64,000 nucleotides of DNA from Symsagittifera roscoffensis (Eukaryota; Xenacoelomorpha; Acoela; Convolutidae), in NCBI RefSeq assembly GCF_963678635.1, contig NW_026971067.1, positions 1-64,000 on the forward strand, read 5' to 3'. Shown one piece after another: positions 20,832 to 30,500 of this stretch (within the stretch, counting starts at the first letter, position 1; each line of letters opens with the position of its first letter). A program made the translations under genes and the position numbers. The notes under the pieces are model-generated. The model made no database searches and was not told the DNA's origin. It saw nothing but the letters and a program-made list of their open reading frames with translations.

Positions 20832-21062
20832 TATTTCTATTTACAATTGCTCTTATTTACAATATTATTATATACACATTTCTATTCTAAGAATAAAATC
20901 TTTCGTGGAAAAAATTCTTAAAAGGAAATATACAACGTGATAAAAACCTTTCGTGAAACTTTCTTTATTTGTGGTCTCAACCGTACCGGGTTCCGACTAG
21001 TATTGTTCTGTTTTAGTTCTGTCTTAGAACACTTATTGTAATTTTACTTCAATTTTTATACC

Positions 21063-21776
21063 GTCCCAAGGCTTCTGTCCCAAGACTAGTGTCCCAAGGC
21101 TAGTGTACCAAGACCACTGTCCCAAGGCTAGTGTCCCAAGGCTAGTGCCCCAAGACCACTGTCCCAAGACTACTGTCCCAAGGCTAGTGTCCCAAGACCA
21201 CTGTCCCAAGGCTAGTGTCCCAAGACTACTGTCCCAAGACTACTGTCCCAAGGCTAGTGTCCCAAGACTACTGTCTCAAGACTACTGTCGCAAGGCTAGT
21301 GTCCCAAGACTACTGTCCCAAGGCTAGTGTCCCAAGGCTAGTGTCCCAAGACCACTGTCCCAAGACCACTATCCCAAGACCACTGTCCCAACGCTAGTGT
21401 CCCAAGACCACTCTCCCAAGACCACTGTCCCAAGACCACTGTCCCAAGACCCCTGTCCCAAGACCACTGTCCCATAACCCCTGTCCCAAGACCACTGTCC
21501 CAAGACCACTGTCCCAAGACCACTGTCCCAAGACCACTGTCCCAAGACCACTGTCCCAAGACTAGTGTCCCAAGGCTAGTGTACCAAGACCACTGTCCCA
21601 AGACCACTTTCCCAAGACCCCTGTCCCAAGACCACTGTCCCAAGACCCCTGTCCCAAGACCACTGTCCCAAGACCCCTGTCCCAAGACCACTGTCCCAAG
21701 ACCACTGTCCCAAGACCACTGTCCCAAGGCTAGTGTCCCAAACCACTGTCCCAAGACCACTGTCCCAAGACTGTTA
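21063..21776. repeat. 14-bp minisatellite, about 51 units
   Basis: Tandem units of GTCCCAAG plus six variable bases. The variants seen are ACCACT, GCTAGT, ACTACT, ACTAGT and ACCCCT. Left units (to about 21340) mix the GCTAGT, ACTACT and ACCACT types, while right units are mostly ACCACT and ACCCCT. One unit near 21740 is 13 bp. The array lies in the leader just upstream of E1 gag. Both strands are open in some frames only because the unit lacks stops. Confidence 0.95.
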
Positions 21777-22650
21777 ATAAGTGTCTAATCGGTGGGACCT
21801 CTTTCTTCTTCGTTATGGGGACCTCTTGATTCACCCTAACTTGTACCACCACTCAAGCTCTAGTAAAATTTTCCCAAAAACACTCTCTTAAAGGCCAAAT
21901 GCTGGCCCCCCTTTTTCTTTTTTCTTTTTAGTCTCCTCTATTTCAATGTTCCAAGCAACTTGAAACCCAAAACCTGTGCGCAGATATCTTGTGATCACCT
22001 GTTCGTATAAAAACTAAACACAAATCTTCACCAAAATGCAACAAAAATCTAAGCAAAAAAAAAGTAATAATAATAAAAACAGAGAGATGAACCCACCTAA
22101 AATTCAAAGGTGACAAAATGTCTACCTTCTATCGAAAAAATGTCTGGTACCTAATTGCGACGCGTTCTCTTCCCCCCTGCTAGCGATCTTATGGGGTATC
22201 AAAAAAACTGTCTATGTCCGTTCCCCCCTACCGATCCGACCAGGGTACCTACCTTAACCTGATTCTAATTTTGGATATCCGCTTCCTATGACCAACGCGT
22301 GTAAATATCTAATGTAACTAAGTCGACGATGCCGAGCAATTAGTTACTCTAATGTGTCCCCCCTTTTTACAAATTATAACCGCCAACCTCTAACTTAACC
22401 AATCCCCCTTCTAACCTCCCCCCTTTTTAGCCCCCCTTCCTAAGCCTAAAATTACCTTAAGCGCCGGGTGCTAAACCTCTCAAGAGAAAACCGTAGACCT
22501 GTCTCCAGGCCTGCTTAAGTAAAAACGTTCCTCAAAACCAGGGGATTTCGCTTATCCAATTTTACACTTATCTCCTATAATGTAATGTGGATTCTAACGA
22601 TACCCGTTATGACCAACTTGAGAACTCGTGAACAGCAAAATCCTTCTTTG

Positions 22651-22855
22651 CTACTTTCCCACTCGACTGGTCACCTTTTCCAGTCCAGTCTCCTATTGGT
22701 TCAGCTCAAGTGCTCCTGAACCACTTTCCCACTCGGCTGGTCACCTCTCCCAGTCAAGTCTCCTATTGGTTCAGCTCACGTGTCCCTGAACCACTTTCCC
22801 ACTCGGCTGGTCACCTCTTCCAGTCAAGTCTCCTAGTTGTCCAGCTAAGTTCCAA
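22651..22855. repeat. Three 70-bp tandem units in the E1 leader
   Basis: Units start at 22651, 22721 and 22791. Each contains ACTTTCCCACTCG, CTGGTCACCT, CCAGT(C/A)AGTCTCCTA and a GTTCAGCTCA/GTCCAGCTAA stretch. The third decays at its end. The function is unknown; local duplication in the leader is the simplest view. Confidence 0.85.
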
Positions 22856-23312
22856 GCTATCTAAAAACACTTGACAACGCCCCACACTCGGGCACTTTTT
22901 TGAGGTTACTGGGTTAAATCGCTAGGTTGATCGAAACGATCGAACTTGTAAAACAGTATGGGTATACTATTTAATTAATATAAAGGTTTGATCCAACTAA
23001 TCTGGTGTCAAAGTCACTGTCTTTTTTCGTTTTATGGTTTTTGTTCCTATTTCTATTCTTTTTTGGTTTTTGTTTCGCTTTTTGTCTTTTTGCTCGTGTT
23101 TTTGTCCCCCTAGTTGCCCCCCTTTACTCGGTTAGCTAAGCCTCGTTCGGAGAGCGTACCAGGAAGTTTTCTCGAGTTTTCTTAAAAAGCTATCACGGTA
23201 CAACCGGAAGGTTTGCACGTTCCTGCCGAACCGTACCACCGGTACTCTAGAATGGGCATGTAGCCCGAAGCTGTCTCAAGTGGGTTCGACTCCGTAGTCT
23301 TGATGTCGTAAA

Positions 23313-23327
23313 CACCCAGGAGCGCCA
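23313..23327 (-). promoter_or_regulatory. Primer-binding site of E1
   Basis: In the sense strand TGGCGCTCCTGGGTG begins 11 nt after the 5' LTR, following a T-rich spacer. E3 has the identical 15 bases 12 nt after its LTR. The leading TGG is complementary to a tRNA CCA end. The predicted tRNA 3' end has discriminator G; I cannot assign the isotype reliably. Confidence 0.85.
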
Positions 23328-23338
23328 TAAAAACACTA

Positions 23339-24219
23339 TGTAACATTCGTCTACTGCAGTCACACATGAGGCTTAAGAAAAATAGGCCCTATAACCATTG
23401 GCTCAAGAGTCAGGGACACTATCTCTTGTGTTTTCTACCTCAAATCAGTCGGAGCCAATTCGGTTCGCTTGTGACACGAGACTACGACCCGTTACAGCTT
23501 AAAGGCTTCTACCAAAATATCACCCCACTCTAGAAATAATAACGTCCCCATACTTAGGTCTCTAGATACCCAAAATACATGAACGCCGTTAAAAACCGGG
23601 TCGGAACAATCCGTTAAGTTACTTTTTATTTGACAGTGGAACTTCGATCCATTTCAGATGGATCAACCTAAAACTCGCCTTACCTCAACATAACAATCAT
23701 AAAACACACTCTAGAAATTTAAATTAAGGACTCACATGTTGATGCGCTCAAGCACAGGAGGTAATTAAATGGGTGAGCAACTCTAGAATTAACTAAGATA
23801 ACTAGATAAGTTCAATGTTTGTCAGTTTGAATGGCAGAGGTAAGTTTGAACTCTAGAATGAAGTTTTATGTGAACCATTGGGACACTCAAGCTGTCCACC
23901 TTTCCGTCGAAGGTTCACTCTGGTCCAGTTCAAATAAATGTTCTCTCGGGAATACTCTGTCTTCTATTTCAGATAGGACAGCTCTACTCTTGTTCACTAT
24001 GATGGAAATTGCGAATAGCAATTTCCCACTTGTTTTTATCTGACAACTTTCCCGCGATTGTTATTCGATCGTTCTGATTTCTCTTTTTCGGTTTTCAGTT
24101 ATCGCGAGAAAATCGTGCATGACAGGCTCCATTCGAATTTTTGAAAAACTAAATTTCACTCCAAAATTAAGTGCACTTGCTATTCTCAAGGCCAAACTTC
24201 CAAATATGACCGACTGGCA
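23339..24219 (-). repeat. 5' LTR of E1
   Basis: The 881-bp copy partners 6749-7626. In sense it begins TGCCAGTC and ends GAATGTTACA. It contains hairpins GGAAATTGC/GCAATTTCC (24004-24026) and GATCCAT/ATGGATC (23646-23664). Differences from the 3' copy include a short insertion GAGAAAATCGTGC near 24106-24118. Promoter elements are expected here, but I could not place a TATA box or start site with confidence. Confidence 0.88.
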
Positions 24220-24221
24220 CA

Positions 24222-25606
24222 TGACTATTGTTGAGGCGTTTCGGAAGTGGGGGCATTTTGTTCGAACATACGAAACGGTTGTTAAAACGGATCAAAAATC
24301 GGTTTCGTTCATATTCTCCAAACACCGGTCAAAAATTAAAAATGACAAAATCACGAGGTGGAGGTTAGAGCTGTCAGAATTTGCGTACACCATCATGTAT
24401 CGGAAAGGCAGCAACAATGTGGGCGCGAACGCTCTATCCAGACTCTCCGCATTCTCGAAAGAATCCCCATGTGTTACGTTACATTGCCAATTGCAGCATC
24501 TGGGCGTCGTCCGTATGTGGGAGTTCGTGAGACGTCATAATCTAGCTTTCTCTCTTTTAGAAGTAAAGGAGGCTATACATGACTGTGATACGTGCAAAGA
24601 AGTCAAACCGGCATTCTTCAAACCTGGTGCATCGTCAATAATTCGAGCTTTACAACCCTTTGAAAGACTTGCCATGGATCTTGTCGGTCCAAAATCCGCC
24701 GCCCGAAAGACCGGTAACTGCTACGCCCTAACCGTAATTGACGAATACAGTAGATTCCCTTTTGTATTTGGTATCAGAACGATTACGAGCGAATCCATTA
24801 TAGCATGTCTACGCCAACTTTTCTCAGTCTTTGGGTGTCCAGCATTTATTCACACAGATCGGGGCAGCCAGTTTCTCTCTTCCGAGTTCGACCAGTTTTG
24901 CTCACGAAATGGCATATCTCATTCGAGAACGACCCCGTACAACCCGCGTGGTAACGGTCAATGCAAGCGAAACAACGGCACAATATTCAAGACGGTTTAG
25001 TGTATCCTACACTCGCGTAATTTAGGTGCTGATATGTGGGAATCTGTGTTGCCAGAAGCACTTGCTGCTGTGCGTGCACTCCTCTGTACTGCCACAAATG
25101 AATCACCCCATTCCAGGTTTTTCAAGTCCCCGCGGCGAGCCGGTCTATGCTGCTCTCTTCCAGAGTGGCTGAGCAGCGGCAACCCTGCATATCTGAGAAA
25201 TTTTGTGCGCGGAAAGGAGGACCCGCAGGTACGACCCGTCAGCATCTCGGAGGTCATTAATCCTCATTTCGCACGAGTGGTATTCCCAAATGGACGTATT
25301 GACACTGTCTCGACGAAAGATTTGTCACGGCGCAATATTCCAGCCCAAACGGACGCTACAGAACCCAGGAGCCCGCATCTGTCCCCAGTGAAGAATTTAC
25401 CGAATGCAATGGAACTTTTTCCAACGATCACCCCCGAGGAAACCAGCAGTATCCCAGTGACGACCGAGCAGGGTGCTGAAGAAGAGGACAGTTCACCAGT
25501 AACCACTCCCAAATCAACGCAAGTATCACCATTTGCCGGACTGGAGCTCCGCAGATCAACGCGCCTGCGACGACCGCCGGCACACCTGAAGGATTACATC
25601 CAATAA
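24222..25606 (+). pseudogene. E0 gag-pol, second part: RNase H end, integrase, C-terminal tail
   Basis: The frame resumes TIVEAFRKWG (RNase H) after E1. The integrase zinc-binding region is damaged (one expected His-containing stretch near 24500 is shortened, CDTCKE retained). The catalytic core has MDLVGP (first Asp), HTDRGSQF (second Asp) and GNGQCKRNNGT, where the third catalytic residue, normally Glu, is Lys. A TAG at 24998-25000 stands where a Trp codon is usual, and the frame stays open beyond it to 25606. The tail is Ser/Thr/Pro-rich and ends LRRPPAHLKDYIQ. The Asp-to-Asn, Trp-to-stop and Glu-to-Lys changes are all compatible with G-to-A decay. Confidence 0.87.
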
Positions 25607-25608
25607 CA

Positions 25609-25620
25609 AGTGGGGGTGAA
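25609..25620 (+). promoter_or_regulatory. Polypurine tract of E0
   Basis: AAGTGGGGGTGAA lies between the gag-pol stop and the 3' LTR start at 25621, the expected place and composition for plus-strand priming. It differs from the GTCCGGGGAGT tract of the giant family. Confidence 0.75.
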
Positions 25621-25719
25621 TGTCATGTAATTGTTTTATATGATGTTTATAAGATGTTGTCTTTCAGATAACTATTGAGTTAAAGCTTCTCCCCAAGCCG
25701 TGTTTTCCTCTACACAACA
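25621..25719 (+). repeat. 3' LTR of E0
   Basis: The 99-bp repeat runs from TGTCATGTAATTG to TACACAACA and is nearly identical to 4280-4379. It is followed by the target duplication ACAT (25720-25723) and by PLE3 coding sequence on the minus strand. Confidence 0.88.
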
Positions 25720-26158
25720 ACATTCAAGTCTGTACACCACTTTTGATTTCAGTCCGCTGGAAAAGGAGGTTTTTAAAGAAGTCATACAAGTTTTCATTTT
25801 CCTCTTCCTGAATATTATCTGCGCATTGTTGATATTGCGCACTTTTTGTTGCTAATGTCTCACTGTGATACCCCTCATATTGAACCTTCAAGATGGGTGG
25901 TGAATCACTGCAATAATCACAAGGTTTCTCTTCCTCCGCCTTGTTCTTTTTGTTTTTTCCTCCCTGATGATCTTTTCAAGAACTTGGGACGACCATTTTT
26001 TTGGGATATTGGTTATCCAACCACTATTCACGGTTGATTTTCGTCGCCTTATCATATTCTTTCCATGTTGACGTACTGCGGAAAACCCGGTGAACAGTTC
26101 CTTCAATCACACGTCTCTTGTACTGAAGGGGGCGCAATTTCTAAAATTTAGTATGTTA
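25720..26158 (-). pseudogene. Penelope-like element PLE3, region before and into GIY-YIG endonuclease
   Basis: The minus strand encodes KMKTCMTSLKTSF and KSKVVYRLE, the start of the GIY-YIG domain that continues at 4279 after E0. Upstream a basic stretch is partly open with at least one stop. It closely parallels PLE1 (LKTCLTSLKTSF, RSKVVYKLT). It ends where the E2 LTR begins at 26159, so E2 probably also inserted into this PLE copy; the other flank lies outside the window. Confidence 0.75.
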
Positions 26159-27087
26159 TGTAACATTCACCCGGAAGATACATATCGACGGAAAACAAAA
26201 CTAAGTCTTAAGACGACTGGCTAACGTCTAAACAGAGCTTTGCATGTTTTTCACCGTCTCTACCAAGCCAGTACTTTTCGGTGGTCTTTTCTAACATCGG
26301 GTCGACAAAAACGCTACTGCTTTCGGCTTCGGTCAAAACACTCAAATTAACTAGATTACATGCAGAAATAGTGAGCTCATGGCTGGGTCTCAGTATCCCC
26401 AGACCACGAGGTCACTCCTAAAAACAGGGCTACTACTACTTATTATATTATTATTTTTTTTGTTCAGTAGATAAAAATCATCATCTCCATCGAAGATGGA
26501 TCAACCCTTTCCCCCAACTCCTAGCTTCTCATCCTTATCAAAATGAATCTAGATGTTAATTAAATTCAAGCCAGGACATGACAGGAAGCTAAACGTTTAT
26601 CTAACAGGATAAAAGTTTCAGTTCCTTTACCCTTCCGGATTGATGAATCCGCTGGATCAAGCTCGTTGATCCTGATTTCTTCTTAATCCGGAAGGCCGTC
26701 TTTTACCCTTCACCGTTGTTCGCAACGGCCTTGCAACTATTGTAGCGGCACAATAGTTGCAACTCGGAGTGTTCTTCTGTTACTCTGTAACTCGTTGTCG
26801 TTTTCCAATCTCGATTTCGTAGTTGTTGTTAGCGCAGCTAATGTTGTTCTCTTCCTCTTTCTCGTTTTATTCAAAATGGCCGTTTGTGACGTTTCTCAGA
26901 AATATGACATCATAATTCGAATTTATTCATAATTCGAATTTGAAATACCAGAATATTCTAGCCGTCACCGTTTGGCCGATCGTTCCAATAACGTCCTTAA
27001 TTCTTAATAATCACCAATCCGGAAGGCTCTTTGCTAAAAATTCGAATTCTGCAAAGATTGCATTTTTCACATTCTGGTCGAATGTCA
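26159..27087 (-). repeat. 3' LTR of E2
   Basis: The boundaries are inferred from TGTAACATTC at 26159 (shared with E1 and E3) and from the polypurine tract just right of 27087; the partner LTR is outside the window. Hairpins seen: GCAACTATTGT/ACAATAGTTGC (26733-26760, 11 bp perfect), CCGTTG/CAACGG (26713-26728) and TCCATC/GATGGA (26486-26500). ACCCTTCCGGATTGATGAATCC near 26629 resembles a leader unit at 48470. Small open frames in it are not genes. Confidence 0.75.
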
Positions 27088-27102
27088 CATACTCCCCGGA
27101 CA
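27088..27102 (-). promoter_or_regulatory. Polypurine tract of E2
   Basis: The minus strand reads GTCCGGGGAGT (27091-27101) then ATG directly before the LTR start TGACATTC. It is identical in core to the E1 tract and marks the right edge of the 3' LTR. Confidence 0.8.
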
Positions 27103-27908
27103 GTCCGGTCAATGTCCTCATTGAATCACGCAATGTTCGTAAAATGGTTACAGTGTCATCGAACAGAATTTACAAAATGCACGAAATTACTTATATCCAC
27201 GTCACATCGACTCACTGCAGAATACAAATGGCATCATACTACATCACTATAGCCTTCAAATTCTTTCATTAATCTGCACATTGAGGATATGACCTAAGAT
27301 AAAACATATTTTCTGGCTTCCAGTGTCGATGTCCCGATTAAAACTTTTTCTCTTAGATTTAAAAGGTGTTGGCTTGCAGGACAGTCCTGCCAACCAACAA
27401 GCTAAAATTATCCTACTACGCTTTTCCCTTCGGAAATCTTGCTTGTTATTGTCCTGAATACTAAAACTAAGAAACTCTGTGGTTAGAAAGAACAATGAAA
27501 CAATCTCCCTCTTCGAGAGATTACTCAAGCCTTCCATGTCACCACAAAGTGATCAGTTCTCCTAGCTGATTAAAAACAGTCATGCAGGCTGGAATATTTA
27601 AATATACTCTTTCACTTAAGCCTTTCTAAATAAATAGTAAGTGAGTGTCTCTAAAGCCACTTCAACTAAAATCAAAATGCAAATTTATAAATGCAACAAT
27701 TTCAAAACTCAACTAAATGTTTCAGTTTTCAATTACAACTTGGTTGCTTGGTTTCTCACTTGAGTTTTTCACACACATAAAACAATTCTGAGTTTTAACT
27801 TTTCTTCATCACTCCTTTGTTTTCTTCTTTTTTCGTCGTTTAGAAGTTCTAAAACTTCTAAATTCTTCTAATTTCGTTTCTTTTTTCATCTTGTTTTTCG
27901 GTCATTCG
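27103..27908 (-). other. E2 3' untranslated region
   Basis: About 800 bases of AT-rich sequence between the ORF3 stop (27909) and the polypurine tract. I see no conserved gene. E1 has a longer 3' region only because of its tandem duplication. Confidence 0.65.
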
Positions 27909-28505
27909 TCAATGCTCCATTTCTTCCTCCTGTAATACTGACTCTGCACTCTCAGTCTCCGTATCCTGTAACACGTCGTTAGCTATCCTGACGCTGCTGG
28001 AAGCCGTCCTCCAACACTTCTGCTCTTCTACCCTCTGTTTGCAGCAAGGTAGGGGATCCACGTTAGATTCTCTGTTCCTGCAGAAGCTGTTGTGGAGACA
28101 CAACGTCACGTTTCTCTCCAAATCTTCTTTCAGCATCTCTGCCTTCTCATTTCCACTACGCTCACTCGTCCTGGAAATTCTTTTCACAGCGGTGGTCACT
28201 GCATTCCGATGAGTCACGAGAGCTCGCTTGAAAGCTCCTGCTCCAATGTCCAGCTGATATTCACTGTACACTCTGCCATGCTTCGACATATGCTTTTTCG
28301 CATACTCTTACAACCATGCAGTCATGTTAGCTCTGAACCATGGCATCAATCGTTTTCTTGCCCATATCTTCTTCACTTCCATCGGAATGTTTAGATTTTT
28401 GCACATTGTCTCAAAAAGATCTAAATCTTTTAGACAATCTAATTTCCGCAACTGTTCTCTCGTCGGTGCCTCCTGTCTATTATTCTCTCTCACATGAGCT
28501 TCCAG

Positions 28506-30500
28506 TCATCGTATCGCCATCATAACTCCCACTATCACTATTGTTACGGGCTGTGATGAATCTGGTAAACCCATGGAGAGCAGCTCTCTAGAGTCCCATA
28601 TCAACATCAGATTACTACGCTTGGGATACCACCAGGTCTGCAGCAAGCAGTGGCAAGGAAACTCATCATGCGTCAACATGATGCTCCTCCAATTACGTTT
28701 TCCCGAAGCTTCTAGCAATGGTTCCACTTCCATCATCACTCGGTGGACTTCATCATTCTCATCTACTGCATTGTAATCTGTGACAGTTGATCCTCTCTGT
28801 TTCTGCCTCTCGAAGTCACTGAAGTTCCCGCTCACATATCCCATGAACTTCTTTCCTAGTATTGACTCCAATTCTTCTTTGGTTCTCTCTGGAACTGCTG
28901 AGAACATCTTACATAGTAACTCGTAAGACTTTTCAGACATTCTCGCCAATCTCACACACTTCGGCACTGAGAAGGCTTGATCCACAATCGTTCTTGTACT
29001 CTTCACGTCCACAGCTACGAAATGTACAGGATATCTGCTCTTGCACATTGGAGCCAACGTTGAACCCACCAAATATCGTGCTCCTGATGGTCTACAATAA
29101 GTTTCGCTGTGTCTGATGTTCATTTCTGTCTCGATTGCTTCCCTCCATTTTCCTATGTATTTCTGCTCAGTCTGCAGAACTCCTGGGAATACTTCTACGC
29201 TGATGGCTGTGACCACCCCATGTTTCTGTTCTAGATTCAATAGTGACTCTAAAGAACCAAACATGCTGTAGAATCCTAGTGCAGTCACTAGATTCACATC
29301 GCTTCCTCCATGGCAATCTGCTATCAGTTCCGTTTCCGTTCTTGCTTTCATCACTACGTTTCCAAACAATACTGTCAATTGCTTGTGTTGTTTCTCCAGG
29401 GTCTTCACACAGTCCAGACCTCCACAAACGTGACCCTCCAGTCCACAGACTTCCGCCAGACAGCTACCAGGTTTGACCCAGTCTTCTGGTCCCCAGCCAG
29501 GCAACTCCACTTTATCTTCTCCGTTGCTCTTAGAGGCTGTTATCATCACATTATATATGATGTTGAGGTCACGCAGGTTACAGTCTGCATTCAGTTCCCT
29601 CTGCACGTCTTGTGTCGCCCGTAATATTGAGTCAGCGTTGGGACTAGGACACCATGATGGCCTCATCAATTCCCATACTGCCATCAAGCTCGTTCTCAGT
29701 AATTCATCTGAGAATCCCAACCCAAACTCCACTCTCTTGTCGGATTTCGGCAGTGAAGGTGCAGTCACCTCTTCTTCCAAGAGCAGTCCCACTTTGGCCT
29801 GTGTTTTGTTAACGCTCTTAATCGTTACAATTCTGGATGTCCAGAATCTTAGCAACACCGCCTGCTCATAATCGAAGAAGCAATCGCGTATGTCTTCACT
29901 CAGGAAAGGATTATACGCTATCCCTATGATCCCGGATACGTAGCTATACGATTTTTTCTTGATCGGTCCACAGTATTCACTGGATTTCGGCAATGCTCCC
30001 ATAGATTCTTTAGTGAGTCTCAGCTCCTTGTTTGAGAATCTCCTGATCTCGTCTATCTTTTTCATGGGTTCCAATTCCTCAGGTTCTTTCATGTTCACCC
30101 TCATCGGTTTACTTTGCTGCATATCCAGCAGTGCTAGCAAGAATAAGGCTTTCGTTCGCTCATCGCCTTCCCTCAACATTTTAACACAAGTGTTTAATGC
30201 AGGTACTGAAATCTGCTCTATCAGGAATCGAATGAAACAGAGAGCGTCTCTCCGCTTCGCACACGCTACCGCTGCTCCCTCCTGGACTATCAGATCCCTC
30301 AGATTCGTCATAAGGAAAACCTTTTCTTCTTTTGATCTCTTCCTTTCTTCTGAATCATATTCTTCGCGAGTCAGTCCCATCATGCACCAGGCGAACCTGA
30401 GTTGTATTTCTGTCTTACGTAAGGTACTGCCACGAGAGCATGTATTCTTGGCGTAGTCCTCATTTCTTCTTCGAAATACCTCAATACTACTGCTTTCCAT
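28506..30500 (-). CDS. E2 ORF3 C-terminal segment, unrecognised conserved region
   Basis: A 664-codon frame matches E1 ORF3 residues ~885-1447 of the second frame and beyond. Conserved items include YSYVSGIIGIAYNPFL, LMRPSWCPSPNADS, GSCLAEVCGLEGHVCGGLDC (same CX4CX6CX4C with His), FSVPKCVRLARMS and CHCLLQTWWYP. The Cys/His spacing kept between diverged copies suggests a small metal-binding or disulfide-linked unit. I do not recognise the fold. It is fused in the ancestral protein to the SGNH half. Confidence 0.7.
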   Translation of the reverse strand: MESSSIEVFRRRNEDYAKNTCSRGSTLRKTEIQLRFAWCMMGLTREEYDSEERKRSKEEKVFLMTNLRDLIVQEGAAVACAKRRDALCFIRFLIEQISVPALNTCVKMLREGDERTKALFLLALLDMQQSKPMRVNMKEPEELEPMKKIDEIRRFSNKELRLTKESMGALPKSSEYCGPIKKKSYSYVSGIIGIAYNPFLSEDIRDCFFDYEQAVLLRFWTSRIVTIKSVNKTQAKVGLLLEEEVTAPSLPKSDKRVEFGLGFSDELLRTSLMAVWELMRPSWCPSPNADSILRATQDVQRELNADCNLRDLNIIYNVMITASKSNGEDKVELPGWGPEDWVKPGSCLAEVCGLEGHVCGGLDCVKTLEKQHKQLTVLFGNVVMKARTETELIADCHGGSDVNLVTALGFYSMFGSLESLLNLEQKHGVVTAISVEVFPGVLQTEQKYIGKWREAIETEMNIRHSETYCRPSGARYLVGSTLAPMCKSRYPVHFVAVDVKSTRTIVDQAFSVPKCVRLARMSEKSYELLCKMFSAVPERTKEELESILGKKFMGYVSGNFSDFERQKQRGSTVTDYNAVDENDEVHRVMMEVEPLLEASGKRNWRSIMLTHDEFPCHCLLQTWWYPKRSNLMLIWDSRELLSMGLPDSSQPVTIVIVGVMMAIR

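Larger units (their letters stand above)
20832..23312 (-). other. E1 leader (untranslated region between primer-binding site and gag)
   Basis: About 2.5 kb without a credible gene. In sense order it holds an A-rich stretch (T-rich on plus, 22985-23110) that corresponds in position to A-rich stretches in the E2 and E3 leaders, pyrimidine-rich sequence at 22150-22560, three 70-bp tandem units (22651-22855) and a 14-bp minisatellite (21063-21776) close to gag. Translations through the minisatellite are repeat artefacts. The leader lacks the covarying hairpin module found in E2 and E3. Confidence 0.7.
6749..24219 (-). mobile_element. E1: 17.5-kb giant LTR retroelement lacking pol (gag plus ORF3)
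   Basis: The element reads on the minus strand. The 5' LTR is 23339-24219, the primer-binding site 23313-23327, the leader to 20832, decayed gag 20831-18127, giant ORF3 about 18148-9406, then a 3' UTR, polypurine tract and 3' LTR 6749-7626. The LTR pair differs at only a few positions, suggesting a fairly recent insertion. Compared with E2 and E3, everything from the end of Gag (before the protease) through RT, integrase, macro domain and ORF3 codons ~1-35 is missing. E1 would depend on proteins from a relative. A 1,348-bp tandem duplication enlarges its 3' end. Confidence 0.88.
4280..25719 (+). mobile_element. E0: compact Ty3/gypsy LTR retrotransposon, split by E1
   Basis: The LTRs at 4280-4379 and 25621-25719 enclose one gag-pol frame in the order Gag, CCHC knuckles, protease, RT, RNase H, integrase and tail. 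Without the E1 insert (6749-24219) the element is about 4 kb, short for gypsy. E1 entered the RNase H: the frame reads ...VEREAM up to 6747 and resumes TIVEAFRKWG at 24224. E0 itself interrupts PLE3, so three generations of insertion are stacked. Point mutations in RT, integrase and protease motifs and one stop show that it is dead. Confidence 0.9.

Noticed and set aside
21103-21788. Open frames on both strands through the minisatellite
   Set aside because: The 14-bp unit contains no stop in several frames, so the peptides (WSWDSGLGTVVLGQ-like) are simple translations of the repeat.
23160-23330. Possible tRNA gene near the E1 primer-binding site (GGTTCGACTCC matches a B box)
   Set aside because: No A box, acceptor stem or cloverleaf can be built around it; a short chance match or a remnant of primer tRNA.
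26940-27272. 110-codon plus-strand frame over the E2 LTR edge
   Set aside because: It crosses the LTR boundary and polypurine tract, is antisense to the element and has no recognisable content.
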